A stretch of 64,000 bases of DNA from Stenotrophomonas sp. MYb238 (GTDB taxonomy: Bacteria; Pseudomonadota; Gammaproteobacteria; Xanthomonadales; Xanthomonadaceae): positions 1-64,000 of the forward strand of contig NZ_WIDL01000012.1 of NCBI RefSeq assembly GCF_009496535.1, in the 5' to 3' direction. The translations under genes were made by a program, and so were the position numbers. Under the pieces are notes generated by a model. It did not search any database. It was not told the DNA's origin and saw only the letters and a program-made list of their open reading frames with translations. Of this stretch, positions 28,901 through 38,011 are shown in pieces. The stretch's first letter is position 1. Each line of letters opens with the position of its first letter.

Positions 28901-30139
28901 TCATGGCCGCACCGTGCAATAGCCGGTGGTATCCGTGGCGGGAAACGCCTGCGCGCGATCAAGCAGGCGCATCAGGTTGCCGCCCCAGATGCCGGCGATC
29001 TGCGCCTCGCTGTAGCCAGCCTGCATCAGCCGTTCGGTGATGCGCGGCAACTGCGCCACGTCCTCCACCCCGACCACCCCACCGCCGCCATCCCAGTCCG
29101 AACCGATGCCGACGTGCTCGGGGCCGACCAGTTCCAGCACGTGCAGCAGATGCGTCGTGAAATCGTCGAGGCTGGCCTTGGCCTTGGGATAGCGCCGCTC
29201 GACCTCGCCGATCTGCGCGGCCAGCGCCTTGTATTCTTCGGGTTGCAGCGCGGCCATGCGGCGCAGCGGCACGTACAGCGGTTGCAAGGCCGCGGCGCGG
29301 CGCGGGTCGTCCTTCTCGAGCGAGAGGTAGCTGCTGTAGAGCGTCACGTTCACCACCCCGCCCTTGCGCGCCAGGCGCAGCAGGCGCTCGTCGTCGAGGT
29401 TGCGGGGGTGGTTGGTGATCGCGCGACTGGAAGTATGCGAGAGCACGATCGGCACCGGCGAAATTTCCAGCAACTGGTCGAACACTTCATCCGACGCATG
29501 CGAGGCATCGACCAGCACGCCCAGGCAGTTGGCCCGATGCACCAGCTGCCGGCCGGCCGGGCTCAGGCCATGCCATTGGGGCGTATCGGTGGACGAATCG
29601 GCCAGGTCGTTGTTGCGCGCATGCACCAGCCCGAGCATGCGCAGGCCTTGGCGCTGGTATGTGTCCAGCAACGCCAGATCGGATGCCAGCGGTTCGGCGT
29701 TTTCCATGCTGATGAACACCGCATGGCGTCCTTCCGCGGCCAGGTGCCGGGCGTCCTCGCTGCCCAGGGCCAGACCCAATTGCCGCGGGTGACGCGCCAC
29801 CATGTCGCGCAGGCGCATCAACTGCGCCAACCCATGTTCGACGGCAGCCGCGCGCCCTTCCAGATCGCGGCTGCCCTGCGGGGTGTAGATCGCCCAGAAC
29901 GCGCCATCCAGGCCGCCTTCGCGCAGGCGTGGCCAATCCAGTTGCGACAGGTCGCGGGCCGCGTCGTGGCGTTCCAGGACGTTCCAGCCGGGCTGTTCCA
30001 GGAACCGCGCGGTATCGATGTGGCTATCCAGCACCAGCACGCGCCGATGCAGCGCCATTGCGGCCTCGGACACTGGCGCGGCGTGCGACGGCATGCCCGC
30101 CAGCACCCCAATCGCCACCACGACGGCGCGCAGGTTCAT
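28901..30139 (-). CDS. Exported membrane dipeptidase (peptidase M19 / renal dipeptidase family)
   Basis: A signal peptide (residues 1-20, ending PSHA/AP) precedes an amidohydrolase barrel with the M19 zinc ligands: His40-x-Asp42 (DSHIDT), a glutamate in FISMENAEP, histidines in VDASHASDEVF and VLSHTSSRA, and an aspartate in IGSDWDGGGG. Length 412 is normal. M19 enzymes hydrolyse dipeptides, also with D- or dehydro-amino acids, and some cleave other amide-linked amino acids. A secreted copy inside a catabolic operon suggests that the imported compound is first released from an amino-acid conjugate in the periplasm. The start overlaps the aroE-like stop (ATGA). Confidence 0.85.
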   Translation of the reverse strand: MNLRAVVVAIGVLAGMPSHAAPVSEAAMALHRRVLVLDSHIDTARFLEQPGWNVLERHDAARDLSQLDWPRLREGGLDGAFWAIYTPQGSRDLEGRAAAVEHGLAQLMRLRDMVARHPRQLGLALGSEDARHLAAEGRHAVFISMENAEPLASDLALLDTYQRQGLRMLGLVHARNNDLADSSTDTPQWHGLSPAGRQLVHRANCLGVLVDASHASDEVFDQLLEISPVPIVLSHTSSRAITNHPRNLDDERLLRLARKGGVVNVTLYSSYLSLEKDDPRRAAALQPLYVPLRRMAALQPEEYKALAAQIGEVERRYPKAKASLDDFTTHLLHVLELVGPEHVGIGSDWDGGGGVVGVEDVAQLPRITERLMQAGYSEAQIAGIWGGNLMRLLDRAQAFPATDTTGYCTVRP

Positions 30140-30966
30140 GGTGTTTCTCCGGGTGTGGCAGGTGCGTGCGCCGATGCGGTGTCGATACCGAAGAAATCAC
30201 GCATCAAGGGAAGTTGATGCGCGGCGATCGTATTGCCGTCGAGCGTCGCGTGACCGGCCTTGCGGCACGCCGCGACCCAGCGCGTCGCGCTCGCGGAGGT
30301 CACCGCATCCACGACGATGGCCTGCGGCTGCAGCTGTTCGACCGGCACGGGCAAGGCGTCCTCGGCGCCCATGCCCAGCGGGGAAGCGTTGATTACGACA
30401 TCGCAGCCGCGCGCGTCCGCCCCAAGTTCGATCTGGCAATCGGCAAAACGCAGGCGCAGCGCGGCGGCCAGTTGCCGGGCGGATTCGGGCCGCACGTCAT
30501 GCAGGCGCAGGCGGCGCACGCCCTCGCCGCAGGCGCTGAAGGCCATTGCCGAACCCGCACCGCCGCAGCCGGTCAGGTAGACGCTGCGGCCTGCCAGCAC
30601 AACGCCCATCGTGTGCAGGCCCTGCACCATCGCTGCGCCGTCCAGCATGTCGCCGAACAACTGGCCGTCGGCACAGCGTTTCACGACATTGACGGTCTGC
30701 AGCGCGGCGGCCACCGGCGAGGCCGCATGCACGAACGGATAGAGCTTGGCCTTCAGCGGAATGGTCACCACGCAGCCCAGCACATTGCCGGCCTCGCCGA
30801 GCAGGCGCGCGAGCGCTGGCACGGCGCTGTCGGGCAGTTCCAGCGGCACGAGCGCGAGGTTCTTGCCGTGTTCACCGAACCATGCATTCAGCAGCGCCGG
30901 CGTCCTGGTCTGCGCGACCGGGCGGCCGACCATGAAGATCACCTGCGTGGCGGCATCGACCTTCAT
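30136..30966 (-). CDS. Shikimate/quinate dehydrogenase-like protein (AroE family, catabolic type)
   Basis: The 276-residue AroE-fold protein keeps the catalytic Lys72 (TIPLK) and Asp109 (MLDG), Asn93 in TVNVVK and the nucleotide loop TGCGGAGSA. It departs from biosynthetic AroE in the substrate pocket: the serine pair of SxSP is replaced by threonines (Thr20, Thr22 in TRTP), and the usual NTDG reads MLDG. An Asp (LHDVRPE) at the end of the second cofactor strand, where AroE has an NADP-binding Arg/Thr, suggests NAD+ and an oxidative role. It probably oxidises a hydroxylated cyclohexane/cyclohexene acid. Both ends overlap neighbouring genes by ATGA. Confidence 0.8.
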   Translation of the reverse strand: MKVDAATQVIFMVGRPVAQTRTPALLNAWFGEHGKNLALVPLELPDSAVPALARLLGEAGNVLGCVVTIPLKAKLYPFVHAASPVAAALQTVNVVKRCADGQLFGDMLDGAAMVQGLHTMGVVLAGRSVYLTGCGGAGSAMAFSACGEGVRRLRLHDVRPESARQLAAALRLRFADCQIELGADARGCDVVINASPLGMGAEDALPVPVEQLQPQAIVVDAVTSASATRWVAACRKAGHATLDGNTIAAHQLPLMRDFFGIDTASAHAPATPGETP

Positions 30967-31646
30967 GCGCGGCGCTCGTCCTGCTCGCTGGCGATCAGCT
31001 CCTGTTCGGCCAACGCCGTGGTGGTCAATGCGCCGCAGACTTCGGCCACGTAGTCCAGGGTGATCTCATGGTCGCGCAGCGAGTAGTCGGCGACGGCGTC
31101 CACCACCAGGCTGACCTTGATGTTGCGCATGTAGGCATCGGCGGCGGTCAGCAACACGCCGTGGTGTCCGAAAACACCGGTCAGCAGGATGTGCTTGCGG
31201 TTGGTGCGCTGGAGGATGTCGTCCAGGTCCGTCTTGAAAAAGCCGCTGTAGCGGGGCTTGCGGACGACGTAGTCGTCCTCGGCCGGTGCCAGCGCGCTGC
31301 AGATGGCGCGGTCATCGTCGCTCAGATGGCCGGCGGCCATGCCCGGTCCCCACATCTCCAGCCCCAACGCCCGTTCGGCCAGTGCCTTGGGCTTTTCGGC
31401 CTGGGTGTAGACGACCGGCATGCCGTATTGCTTGCACAGCGCACGCAGCCGCGCCACGTTGGCCAGCAGGATCGAGCAGTCTTCGTAGAAGCCCAGCCAG
31501 AAGTTCTGCATGTCGTGGATCACCAGCGCGCAGTCCTGCGCCCGTACCGGCCAGTTGACCTTGTTGCGGGCCAGCGCGCTGGCATCGGGCAGCGCATAAC
31601 GGGCAATGCGGCGCTTGGTGAGGCGATCTTCCGCGTTCATGTTCAT
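30963..31646 (-). CDS. Isochorismatase (EntB/PhzD-type vinyl-ether hydrolase)
   Basis: The 227-residue protein matches the isochorismatase domain of EntB/PhzD along its whole length: RYALPDASALARNKVNW, ALVIHDMQNFW (Asp45), LEMWGPG, VVRKPRYSGFF (Lys130), LLTGVFGHHGVLLTAADAYMR and VVDAVADYS. The residue aligned with the catalytic cysteine of other cysteine hydrolases is Val164, as in PhzD, so amidase chemistry is unlikely and hydrolysis of an enolpyruvyl ether is favoured. Expected substrates are isochorismate, ADIC or chorismate, giving pyruvate plus a dihydroxy (or amino-hydroxy) cyclohexadiene acid. No carrier domain is attached. ATG at 31646; it overlaps the aroE-like gene. Confidence 0.8.
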   Translation of the reverse strand: MNMNAEDRLTKRRIARYALPDASALARNKVNWPVRAQDCALVIHDMQNFWLGFYEDCSILLANVARLRALCKQYGMPVVYTQAEKPKALAERALGLEMWGPGMAAGHLSDDDRAICSALAPAEDDYVVRKPRYSGFFKTDLDDILQRTNRKHILLTGVFGHHGVLLTAADAYMRNIKVSLVVDAVADYSLRDHEITLDYVAEVCGALTTTALAEQELIASEQDERRA

Positions 31647-31657
31647 GGTGAAATCCG

Positions 31658-33016
31658 TCAGCTCTGGAACAACAGGGAAGCGCCGCGCTCCGGCTCGCGC
31701 ACGAACGCCAGCAGCCGCGCGACCAAGGGCGGTGGACACAGCGCGCCGAGCTTGGCCTCGAACAACGCCTGGCGACCCGCCGCATCCAACCCGTCCTGCG
31801 GGCCTTCGCAGGCTTGGGCATCGATTTCGCGGTCGCCCTGGAACAGCCGGACCACGGCGGGAAAACCGCCGGTGGCCCGTTGCTGCGCGCTCAGTTCGGG
31901 GCTGGCGTACAACTCCACGCGCTGCATGCAGGCCTGCACCGCCGGGTCGCCCAGCGCCGGCATTTCGAAATCGGCCAGGCCCGAGCGGGCACGCACCAGC
32001 GCGCCGCTCACCGCATAAGGCAGGCTGAAGCGCGCGGCCAGCGAGTTGCCGACGTTGCGCGTGGAAAGCGAACTGGCGCTGCCTTGGTTTACCTCGACAC
32101 GAATCCTGTCGATCTGCGCCAGCGGCACCCGCTCGGCCAGCATCAAGGCGGCGCGGATCGCCGACTGGCAGCCGAAGCAGGCCGGATACGGTTTGATCGC
32201 ATAGCTGCCCAGGTCGGCCGCGAAGGCGTCGCCGAGCAAGGCCTGCGGCTGCTCGCCGCCGAAGCCGAAGCTGGCCAGCCAGCCATGCTCGCCGGTCAGC
32301 GATTGCCGTGGCCCATCGGCACCGGCTTCGGCCAGTTGCAGGGCCTGCACGGCATGGCGCGCGGCGAAGCCGACGGCCAGGTCCTTGTCTATGCTGTAGC
32401 TGCCCACCTGCGGCGACAGCCCCGCCAGCAAGCCGGCGTTCAACGCGCTGGCGCAAAGCGCCACGCTGTTCAATGCCAATTCGGCCTCGTCGCTGACCAG
32501 TGCCGCCGCACCCAACGCGGCGGCAACCGGCGCGACCACCGAGGTGGTGCGGAAACCGGGGTTCCCGGCGCGATGCCCGCGGCCCAGCGCTTCAGCCAGG
32601 CGGATGTTGCCGGCGAAGGCCACCCACAGCGCATGCAGCAAGCGTTCGCCGCCGATGGCGCGTTGCTCGGCCAGTGCCAGCAGCGCCGGCACGATCACCA
32701 CCGCGGCATGGCCATTGTTGCGCGGATTTATCAGCACTTCCTGAAAATCCAGCGCCTCGGCGGCGCAGCCGTTGAGAAACGCCGCATCGGCCGGAGCGGC
32801 GCGGTAGTCCGCGCCCCATACCGCACAACCGCGCGGCTGCGCGGCGACCAGCACGCGGTCGACCTGGGTGCCGCCGATGCCTTCGCGACGGGCATGGCTG
32901 GCGATGGCCAGGGTATCGGCGACCAGTATGCCGAGCACCTCGCGCACGCTTTCGGGGAGAGGGGCCCGCAGCAAGGCCAGGTGGTTGTCGATCCACTGCC
33001 GTTCCAGCGTCGTCAT
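31658..33016 (-). CDS. MmgE/PrpD-family protein
   Basis: The 452-residue protein has the all-helical N-terminal domain of the MmgE/PrpD superfamily (LGILVADTLAIASHARREGI, AAFLNGCAAEALDFQEVLINPRNNGHA, FRTTSVVAPVAAALGAAALV) and the C-terminal alpha/beta domain (IKPYPACFGCQSAIRAALMLAERV, DRIRVEV). Known members include 2-methylcitrate dehydratase, cis-aconitate decarboxylase and an iminodisuccinate epimerase, so a lyase or epimerase acting on a polycarboxylate or cyclic acid is expected. The usual HxxHP-like loop is replaced by PACFGCQSA. The start overlaps the SDR stop by one base. It could supply a dehydration step toward the aromatic ring; inferred from context. Confidence 0.78.
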   Translation of the reverse strand: MTTLERQWIDNHLALLRAPLPESVREVLGILVADTLAIASHARREGIGGTQVDRVLVAAQPRGCAVWGADYRAAPADAAFLNGCAAEALDFQEVLINPRNNGHAAVVIVPALLALAEQRAIGGERLLHALWVAFAGNIRLAEALGRGHRAGNPGFRTTSVVAPVAAALGAAALVSDEAELALNSVALCASALNAGLLAGLSPQVGSYSIDKDLAVGFAARHAVQALQLAEAGADGPRQSLTGEHGWLASFGFGGEQPQALLGDAFAADLGSYAIKPYPACFGCQSAIRAALMLAERVPLAQIDRIRVEVNQGSASSLSTRNVGNSLAARFSLPYAVSGALVRARSGLADFEMPALGDPAVQACMQRVELYASPELSAQQRATGGFPAVVRLFQGDREIDAQACEGPQDGLDAAGRQALFEAKLGALCPPPLVARLLAFVREPERGASLLFQS

Positions 33017-33747
33017 CACTCCACCCCGTTGGCCATGATGCCGCCGTCGATCACGAAGTCGCAGCCATTGGCGTAGCCCAGCGCCGGCTCGGCCAGCGTG
33101 CGGATCGCCCGGCCGATCTCCGACGGTTCTGCCAGGCGCCGTGCCGGTATGCGCGCCAGCAGGCGCTGCTCGTCCAGGCGCCCGGCCTGCAACGCCCGCT
33201 CCACCATCGCGGTGCGGGTATAGCCGGGGCTTACCGAGATGGCGCGCACGCCGTGCTCGGCGAAGTCCAGCGCCAGCACCTCGGTCAGCGCCACCACGCC
33301 GGCCTTGCTCGCCACGTAGCTGGCGCGGCCGGGGCCGGAACGATGGGCGACGAAGGAGGCGACATTGATGATCAGCCCCGCGCCGGAAGCCTTCAGCGCC
33401 GGGAACGCGGCCTGGCAACAGTAGAAGGTGCCGCTGAGGTTGGTGTCGATCACCGCGCGCCAGTCCTCCGCCGCCAGGCTGGCGGCATGGCCGCGGCGGG
33501 CGATGCCGGCGCAGTTGACCAGCAGGTCCAGCGGCGGCAACTGCGCGGCGACGGCGTGCACCGCGGCCGGGTCGCGGATGTCCACCGCATGGATGGGGAA
33601 CGCCTGCCCGGCATCGGCGTGCAGGTCCCAGCCGATTACCCGGTCGCCGCTTTCGTGGAACGCCTGCGCCACGGCCTGGCCGATGCCGCTGGCGGCGCCG
33701 GTGACCAGGACGCACCGGGGCGGCGGAGGGGAAGAAGGGGGATTCAC
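33016..33747 (-). CDS. Short-chain dehydrogenase, EntA/FabG-like
   Basis: The 243-residue classical SDR has the cofactor motif TGAASGIG, Asp41 after the second strand (NAD preference), VNCAGIA and the catalytic triad Ser131, Tyr144, Lys148 (YVASK). It starts with an uncommon Pro/Ser-rich leader (VNPPSSPPPP) from a GTG at 33747 that overlaps the previous stop (GTGA), with AGGGAG upstream. EntA-type SDRs oxidise the isochorismatase product to an aromatic diol acid. With the isochorismatase two genes downstream, this one could convert a dihydroxycyclohexadiene carboxylate to protocatechuate. General SDR function is certain; the substrate is not. Confidence 0.82.
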   Translation of the reverse strand: MNPPSSPPPPRCVLVTGAASGIGQAVAQAFHESGDRVIGWDLHADAGQAFPIHAVDIRDPAAVHAVAAQLPPLDLLVNCAGIARRGHAASLAAEDWRAVIDTNLSGTFYCCQAAFPALKASGAGLIINVASFVAHRSGPGRASYVASKAGVVALTEVLALDFAEHGVRAISVSPGYTRTAMVERALQAGRLDEQRLLARIPARRLAEPSEIGRAIRTLAEPALGYANGCDFVIDGGIMANGVE

Positions 33748-34996
33748 AGCAAGGCTCCCTGTTCGATCAAGGTGTGTTGCACCGCCTGCAACGGTGCGCG
33801 GCGGCCGGGGGACGACAGCGCGGCGGCCACGCCGGCGGCATGGCCGGTGGCGAAGGCGCAGCCCATTACCCGGACCGACCCGAAGGCGACGTCGTCGGCA
33901 CCGATGCTGCTGCCGGCCAGCCAGAGGTTGCCGTCGGCGTCGGGTTGCAACGCGCCGTAGGGCACGTGGAACCAGTCGTCGCCGGCGATCGGGTGGTATT
34001 CGGTGACGCCCGCGCGCGGATGCAGTTCGCCGGGCCAGCCGGAGCGGGCGATGCCGTCGGCGTGGCGGCGCGCCTGCAACACGTCGTCGATGACGGCATC
34101 GCGCTGCGAAACGATGTGCTGGGTGGCGCGTATGCCCAGCGCCGGCCCGGTGGTTTCCAGCTGCACGCGGGCGAAGCCGGGCACGCAGCGGCGCAGCGAC
34201 AGCAGGTAGTCGTGGGCGATCCCCCGCGCCTGCATTTCGGCGCGCGCCAGGCTGGGGCTGGTGCAGTCTGGCAACTCGACGTCGACCATCATCGCCCAGC
34301 AGGCATCGCTCCATGGCAGGGGCACGAAATAGCCGCCATTGCCGCGGGCCAAGGGCATGCCGGTGCGCTGCTGGTAGTCGGCAGCCGCCCGGCGCAGATC
34401 GTCCCGGCCATAGGCGCGAGCCGGGTCCAGCCCGGACAGGCGCGCCGTCAGTGTCGCCGCCTGCCGCCGCGGGCGCATGCGCCCGGGCCAGGCCAGCGCA
34501 GCCAGGTTGGCGTTGCCGGTGGCATCCACCATCTGCGCCGCATGCACTTCGAACATCCCCTGCGGATCGACGCAAAGCAGGCGGTCGAAGCGATTGCCCC
34601 GCCCTTCCACCGCGGCCACCCGGCAATGCAGCAGCGGCTGCACGCCAGCGGCCGACACCAGCCCATCGAGCGCGCGCTTGAGCAGCTCCGGGTCGAGCAG
34701 GATGATCCAGTTGCCCGAGCTCTGCGCGATGGGCACCACGTCGTGGCCTAGTGCCTGCAAGGCATCGAGCACGCGCTGGCCGACGCCGGCGACCACCTGG
34801 CGCGGCTGCTCGCCGCGCGTATGAAAGCCGCAGTAGGACTGGACGCCCGCCACCGTGGCGGTACCGCCGAAAAAGCCGTAAGCCTCTATCAGCGCCACCC
34901 GCGCGCCACACGCGGCAGCGCCCAGCGCGGCGGCCACGCCGGCCGCGCCGCCGCCGACCACCGCCACGTCCACATGCAGCGGTGGACGCCCGATGC

Positions 34997-35000
<4 letters not shown>
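33744..35000 (-). CDS. FAD-dependent oxidoreductase (FAD_oxidored type)
   Basis: The 418-residue flavoprotein begins with a dinucleotide-binding fold (VDVAVVGGGAAGVAAALGAAA, acidic residue in VALIEAYGFFGGTATVAG). A second FAD motif is in QMVDATGNANLAALA, and a C-terminal FAD segment in NLWLAGSSIGADDVAFGSVRVMGCAFATGHAAGVAAAL. The GG-T-A pattern after the Glu is that of the PF12831 group, whose members oxidise varied polyols, amino acids or cyclic acids with unknown acceptors. It has no signal peptide. The GTG start at 35000 overlaps the ATPase stop (GTGA), and its own stop overlaps the SDR start in the same way. It is likely an early oxidation step in the cytosol. Confidence 0.8.
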
Positions 35001-35746
<746 letters not shown>

Positions 35747-35753
35747 GGGCTAC

Positions 35754-36428
35754 CTACCTGACTGCCCAGCGGCGCTCGAGGGCGCGCGCCAGCAGGGAAA
35801 TGGGGAAGATGTAGAAGAAGAACGCCAGCAGCACGAAGCCATGCACGGGCAGCAGCAGGTCGGTGCGCGCCTCGGCGGCCAGCACCTCGCGGGCCACGCT
35901 CAGGCCCTCGCTGACGCCGACCAGACTGGCCAGCGCGGTCGACATGGTGACCACGCAGTACAGCCCGATCGTCAGCGGCAGCATCAGCCGCGCCGCCTGC
36001 GGCAGGATCACCCGCCGCAGCCGCGCCAGCGGGCCGTAGCCCAGCGCGGTGGCCGCCTCCCATTGCGCCAGCGGCACCGCGCGCAGGCCGCCGCGCACGA
36101 TCTCCGAGAAATTGCCGGCGGCCGGCAAGGTCAACGCCAACACCGCCTTGAACCAGGCCGGCAGCGGCCAGCCCGCGCCAATGGGCAACTCGTAGGGCAG
36201 CAGTTGCATGACGAAGAACATCACCACCAGCCACGGCGCATTGCGCAGCAACTGGGTCAGCCAGTACGCCGGCCGGTTCAGCAGCCTGGACGGGGCCAGT
36301 TGCGCAGCGCCCAGCACGGTGCCGAACAGACAGGCCAGCAGCATCGCCAGCGCGCCCATGCCCAGGTTGACCAGCAAGCCGCGGCCGAGCAGCGGCAGCC
36401 ACGGCCAGAGAACGTCGATGCCGCTCAC
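35754..36428 (-). CDS. Polar amino-acid-type ABC transporter permease (HisM/GlnP-like)
   Basis: The 224-residue permease has five or so transmembrane helices and the cytosolic EAA-like loop LAQWEAATALGYGPLARLRRVILPQAARLMLP, which docks the ATPase. The stretch LLRNAPWLVVMFF is the typical helix-3 motif of His/Glu/opine importers. The GTG at 36428 overlaps the stop of the fusion gene (GTGA). It would pair with the permease domain of that fusion as a heterodimer. Confidence 0.9.
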   Translation of the reverse strand: MSGIDVLWPWLPLLGRGLLVNLGMGALAMLLACLFGTVLGAAQLAPSRLLNRPAYWLTQLLRNAPWLVVMFFVMQLLPYELPIGAGWPLPAWFKAVLALTLPAAGNFSEIVRGGLRAVPLAQWEAATALGYGPLARLRRVILPQAARLMLPLTIGLYCVVTMSTALASLVGVSEGLSVAREVLAAEARTDLLLPVHGFVLLAFFFYIFPISLLARALERRWAVR

Positions 36429-38011
36429 AGGCTCACCCCCGGCAGCCGCAGGCGACGCTCCAGGCGCGCCAGGCCCGCGGCCAGCACGGCCATCAGCGCG
36501 AGGTAGGTCAGCAGGACCAGCACCATCATCTCCACCACGTTGTTGAGCTCGCTCCAGATTTCCTGGGAGCTGTAGAGCACCTCCGGCACCGCTACCGCAT
36601 AGGCGATGGACGTGCCCTTGATCAGTTGCACGAGGTTGTTGCCCAGCGCCGGCAGGCTGGCGCGCAGCGCCAGCGGCAACTCGACGTGGCGCAACCGGCC
36701 CCAGCGCCCGTAGCCCAGCGCCAGCGCGGCCTCGCGGGTGGCCTTGGGCACCGCCTGGAAGCCGGCGCGGAACACTTCCACGGCAAATGCGCCGTAATGC
36801 AAGCTGATGCACATCGCGGCGATGAAGAACGCATCGGTGTACCAGGGCGCGGCATCCGGACCGGTGTTGAGCAACAGCGAGCCGATGCCGAAATACAGGA
36901 AGTACAGCTGCGCCAGGCTCGGGGTGTTGCGCAGCAACTCGACATAACCCAGCACCAGCCAGCGCAGCGGGCGCGGCCCGCGGGTGGCGAGCGCGCCGGC
37001 CAAGCCGATGACGCAAGACACGACCATGCACAACACCGCCAGGCGCAGCGTGGTCAGCACGCCCTCGAAGAACAGACGGGCGGACCAGCCATCGTGGAAC
37101 ACGCTGAAGTTCCAGCCGCTGCCTTGCGAGAGCCGCGCGAAGAATCCCGCCACCTGCTTCAGCACGCGCGGCACGCCCGCCTCGTCAAGCCCGCCGCGCG
37201 GCGTGGCCGCCACCTCCAGCACCGGCTTGTGCGGCAGTTCGTAGCGCGTCTCCAGACTTTCCAATACGCCTTCGCTGCGCCATTGCCGCGAATAGCGCTC
37301 GAGCAACGCGCGCAGTTCCGGGTCGCCGTGGGCGATCGCGATGCTCCACGGCGCCTCGAAGATCGGGGGCAGCACGATGTCGAAGTCGGCCCACTGCGCC
37401 GAATCCTTCAACCGCAGGCGCGCCACCGCCTCGTCCATCAGCTGCCCCACGCAACGGCCATCGCGCAGCGCCTGCGCGCTCTCGGTGAGCCCGGCGAAGG
37501 CGAGGATGCGCACGCCATAGCGCTCGGCGACGGCGTGGTTGTAGGTGGAACCGTGGCTGCTGCACAACGCCTTGCCGCGCAGGCCGTCCCAGCTGTCCGG
37601 CGGATTGTCGCGGCGGGCCAGCAGCACTGCGCCGGAGCTGTAAAAATTGGGCGAGATGAAGTCCACCAGGCGCTGGCGCTCGGGGGTGACGCTGAACCCG
37701 GTGATGATCAGGTCGCACTTGCCCTGGTCGAGGAACACCACGCGGTTGGCGCCGCTGGTGGCAATGGTCTGCCGCCGCAGCGGCTGGCCGAGTTCGCCCG
37801 ACAGACGGCGGCGGATGTCCTCGGCCAGGTCGATGTTGAAGCCGACCGCCTCGCCGTTCGGGCTGAGGTAGGCGAACGGCCGGTTCTCGACGTTGGTGCA
37901 GACGTTGAGCACGCCCTTGGCGGCGATGCGCTGCAACACCGGCCCGGCCTCGGCGCTGCCGCCAGCGGCCAGCGCGACGATGCCCGCCAAGGCCAGCAGC
38001 CAGTTTCTCAC
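36425..38011 (-). CDS. Fused periplasmic binding protein and ABC permease (amino-acid type)
   Basis: The 528-residue protein has a signal/anchor (WLLALAGIVALAAGGSAEA), then a type II amino-acid-binding domain (about 25-265: GVLNVCTNVENRPFAYLSPNG, VGFNIDLAEDIRRRL, CDLIITGFSVTPERQRLVDFI, STYNHAVAERYGV). A linker with an amphipathic segment leads to a HisM-type permease (about 310-525: GVLTTLRLAVLCMVVSCVIG, ELLRNTPSLAQLYFLYFG, EAALALGYGRWGRLRHVELPLALR). Fusing receptor and channel is less common in Gammaproteobacteria than separate genes. The binding domain would face the periplasm, giving a high local ligand concentration. The GTG at 38011 overlaps the receptor gene's TGA. Confidence 0.88.
   Translation of the reverse strand: MRNWLLALAGIVALAAGGSAEAGPVLQRIAAKGVLNVCTNVENRPFAYLSPNGEAVGFNIDLAEDIRRRLSGELGQPLRRQTIATSGANRVVFLDQGKCDLIITGFSVTPERQRLVDFISPNFYSSGAVLLARRDNPPDSWDGLRGKALCSSHGSTYNHAVAERYGVRILAFAGLTESAQALRDGRCVGQLMDEAVARLRLKDSAQWADFDIVLPPIFEAPWSIAIAHGDPELRALLERYSRQWRSEGVLESLETRYELPHKPVLEVAATPRGGLDEAGVPRVLKQVAGFFARLSQGSGWNFSVFHDGWSARLFFEGVLTTLRLAVLCMVVSCVIGLAGALATRGPRPLRWLVLGYVELLRNTPSLAQLYFLYFGIGSLLLNTGPDAAPWYTDAFFIAAMCISLHYGAFAVEVFRAGFQAVPKATREAALALGYGRWGRLRHVELPLALRASLPALGNNLVQLIKGTSIAYAVAVPEVLYSSQEIWSELNNVVEMMVLVLLTYLALMAVLAAGLARLERRLRLPGVSL

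Noticed and set aside
30963-33747. Reading the isochorismatase and SDR with the TonB receptor as a catecholate siderophore locus
   Set aside because: There is no isochorismate synthase, 2,3-dihydroxybenzoate-AMP ligase or NRPS, and the operon continues into ring-cleavage genes.
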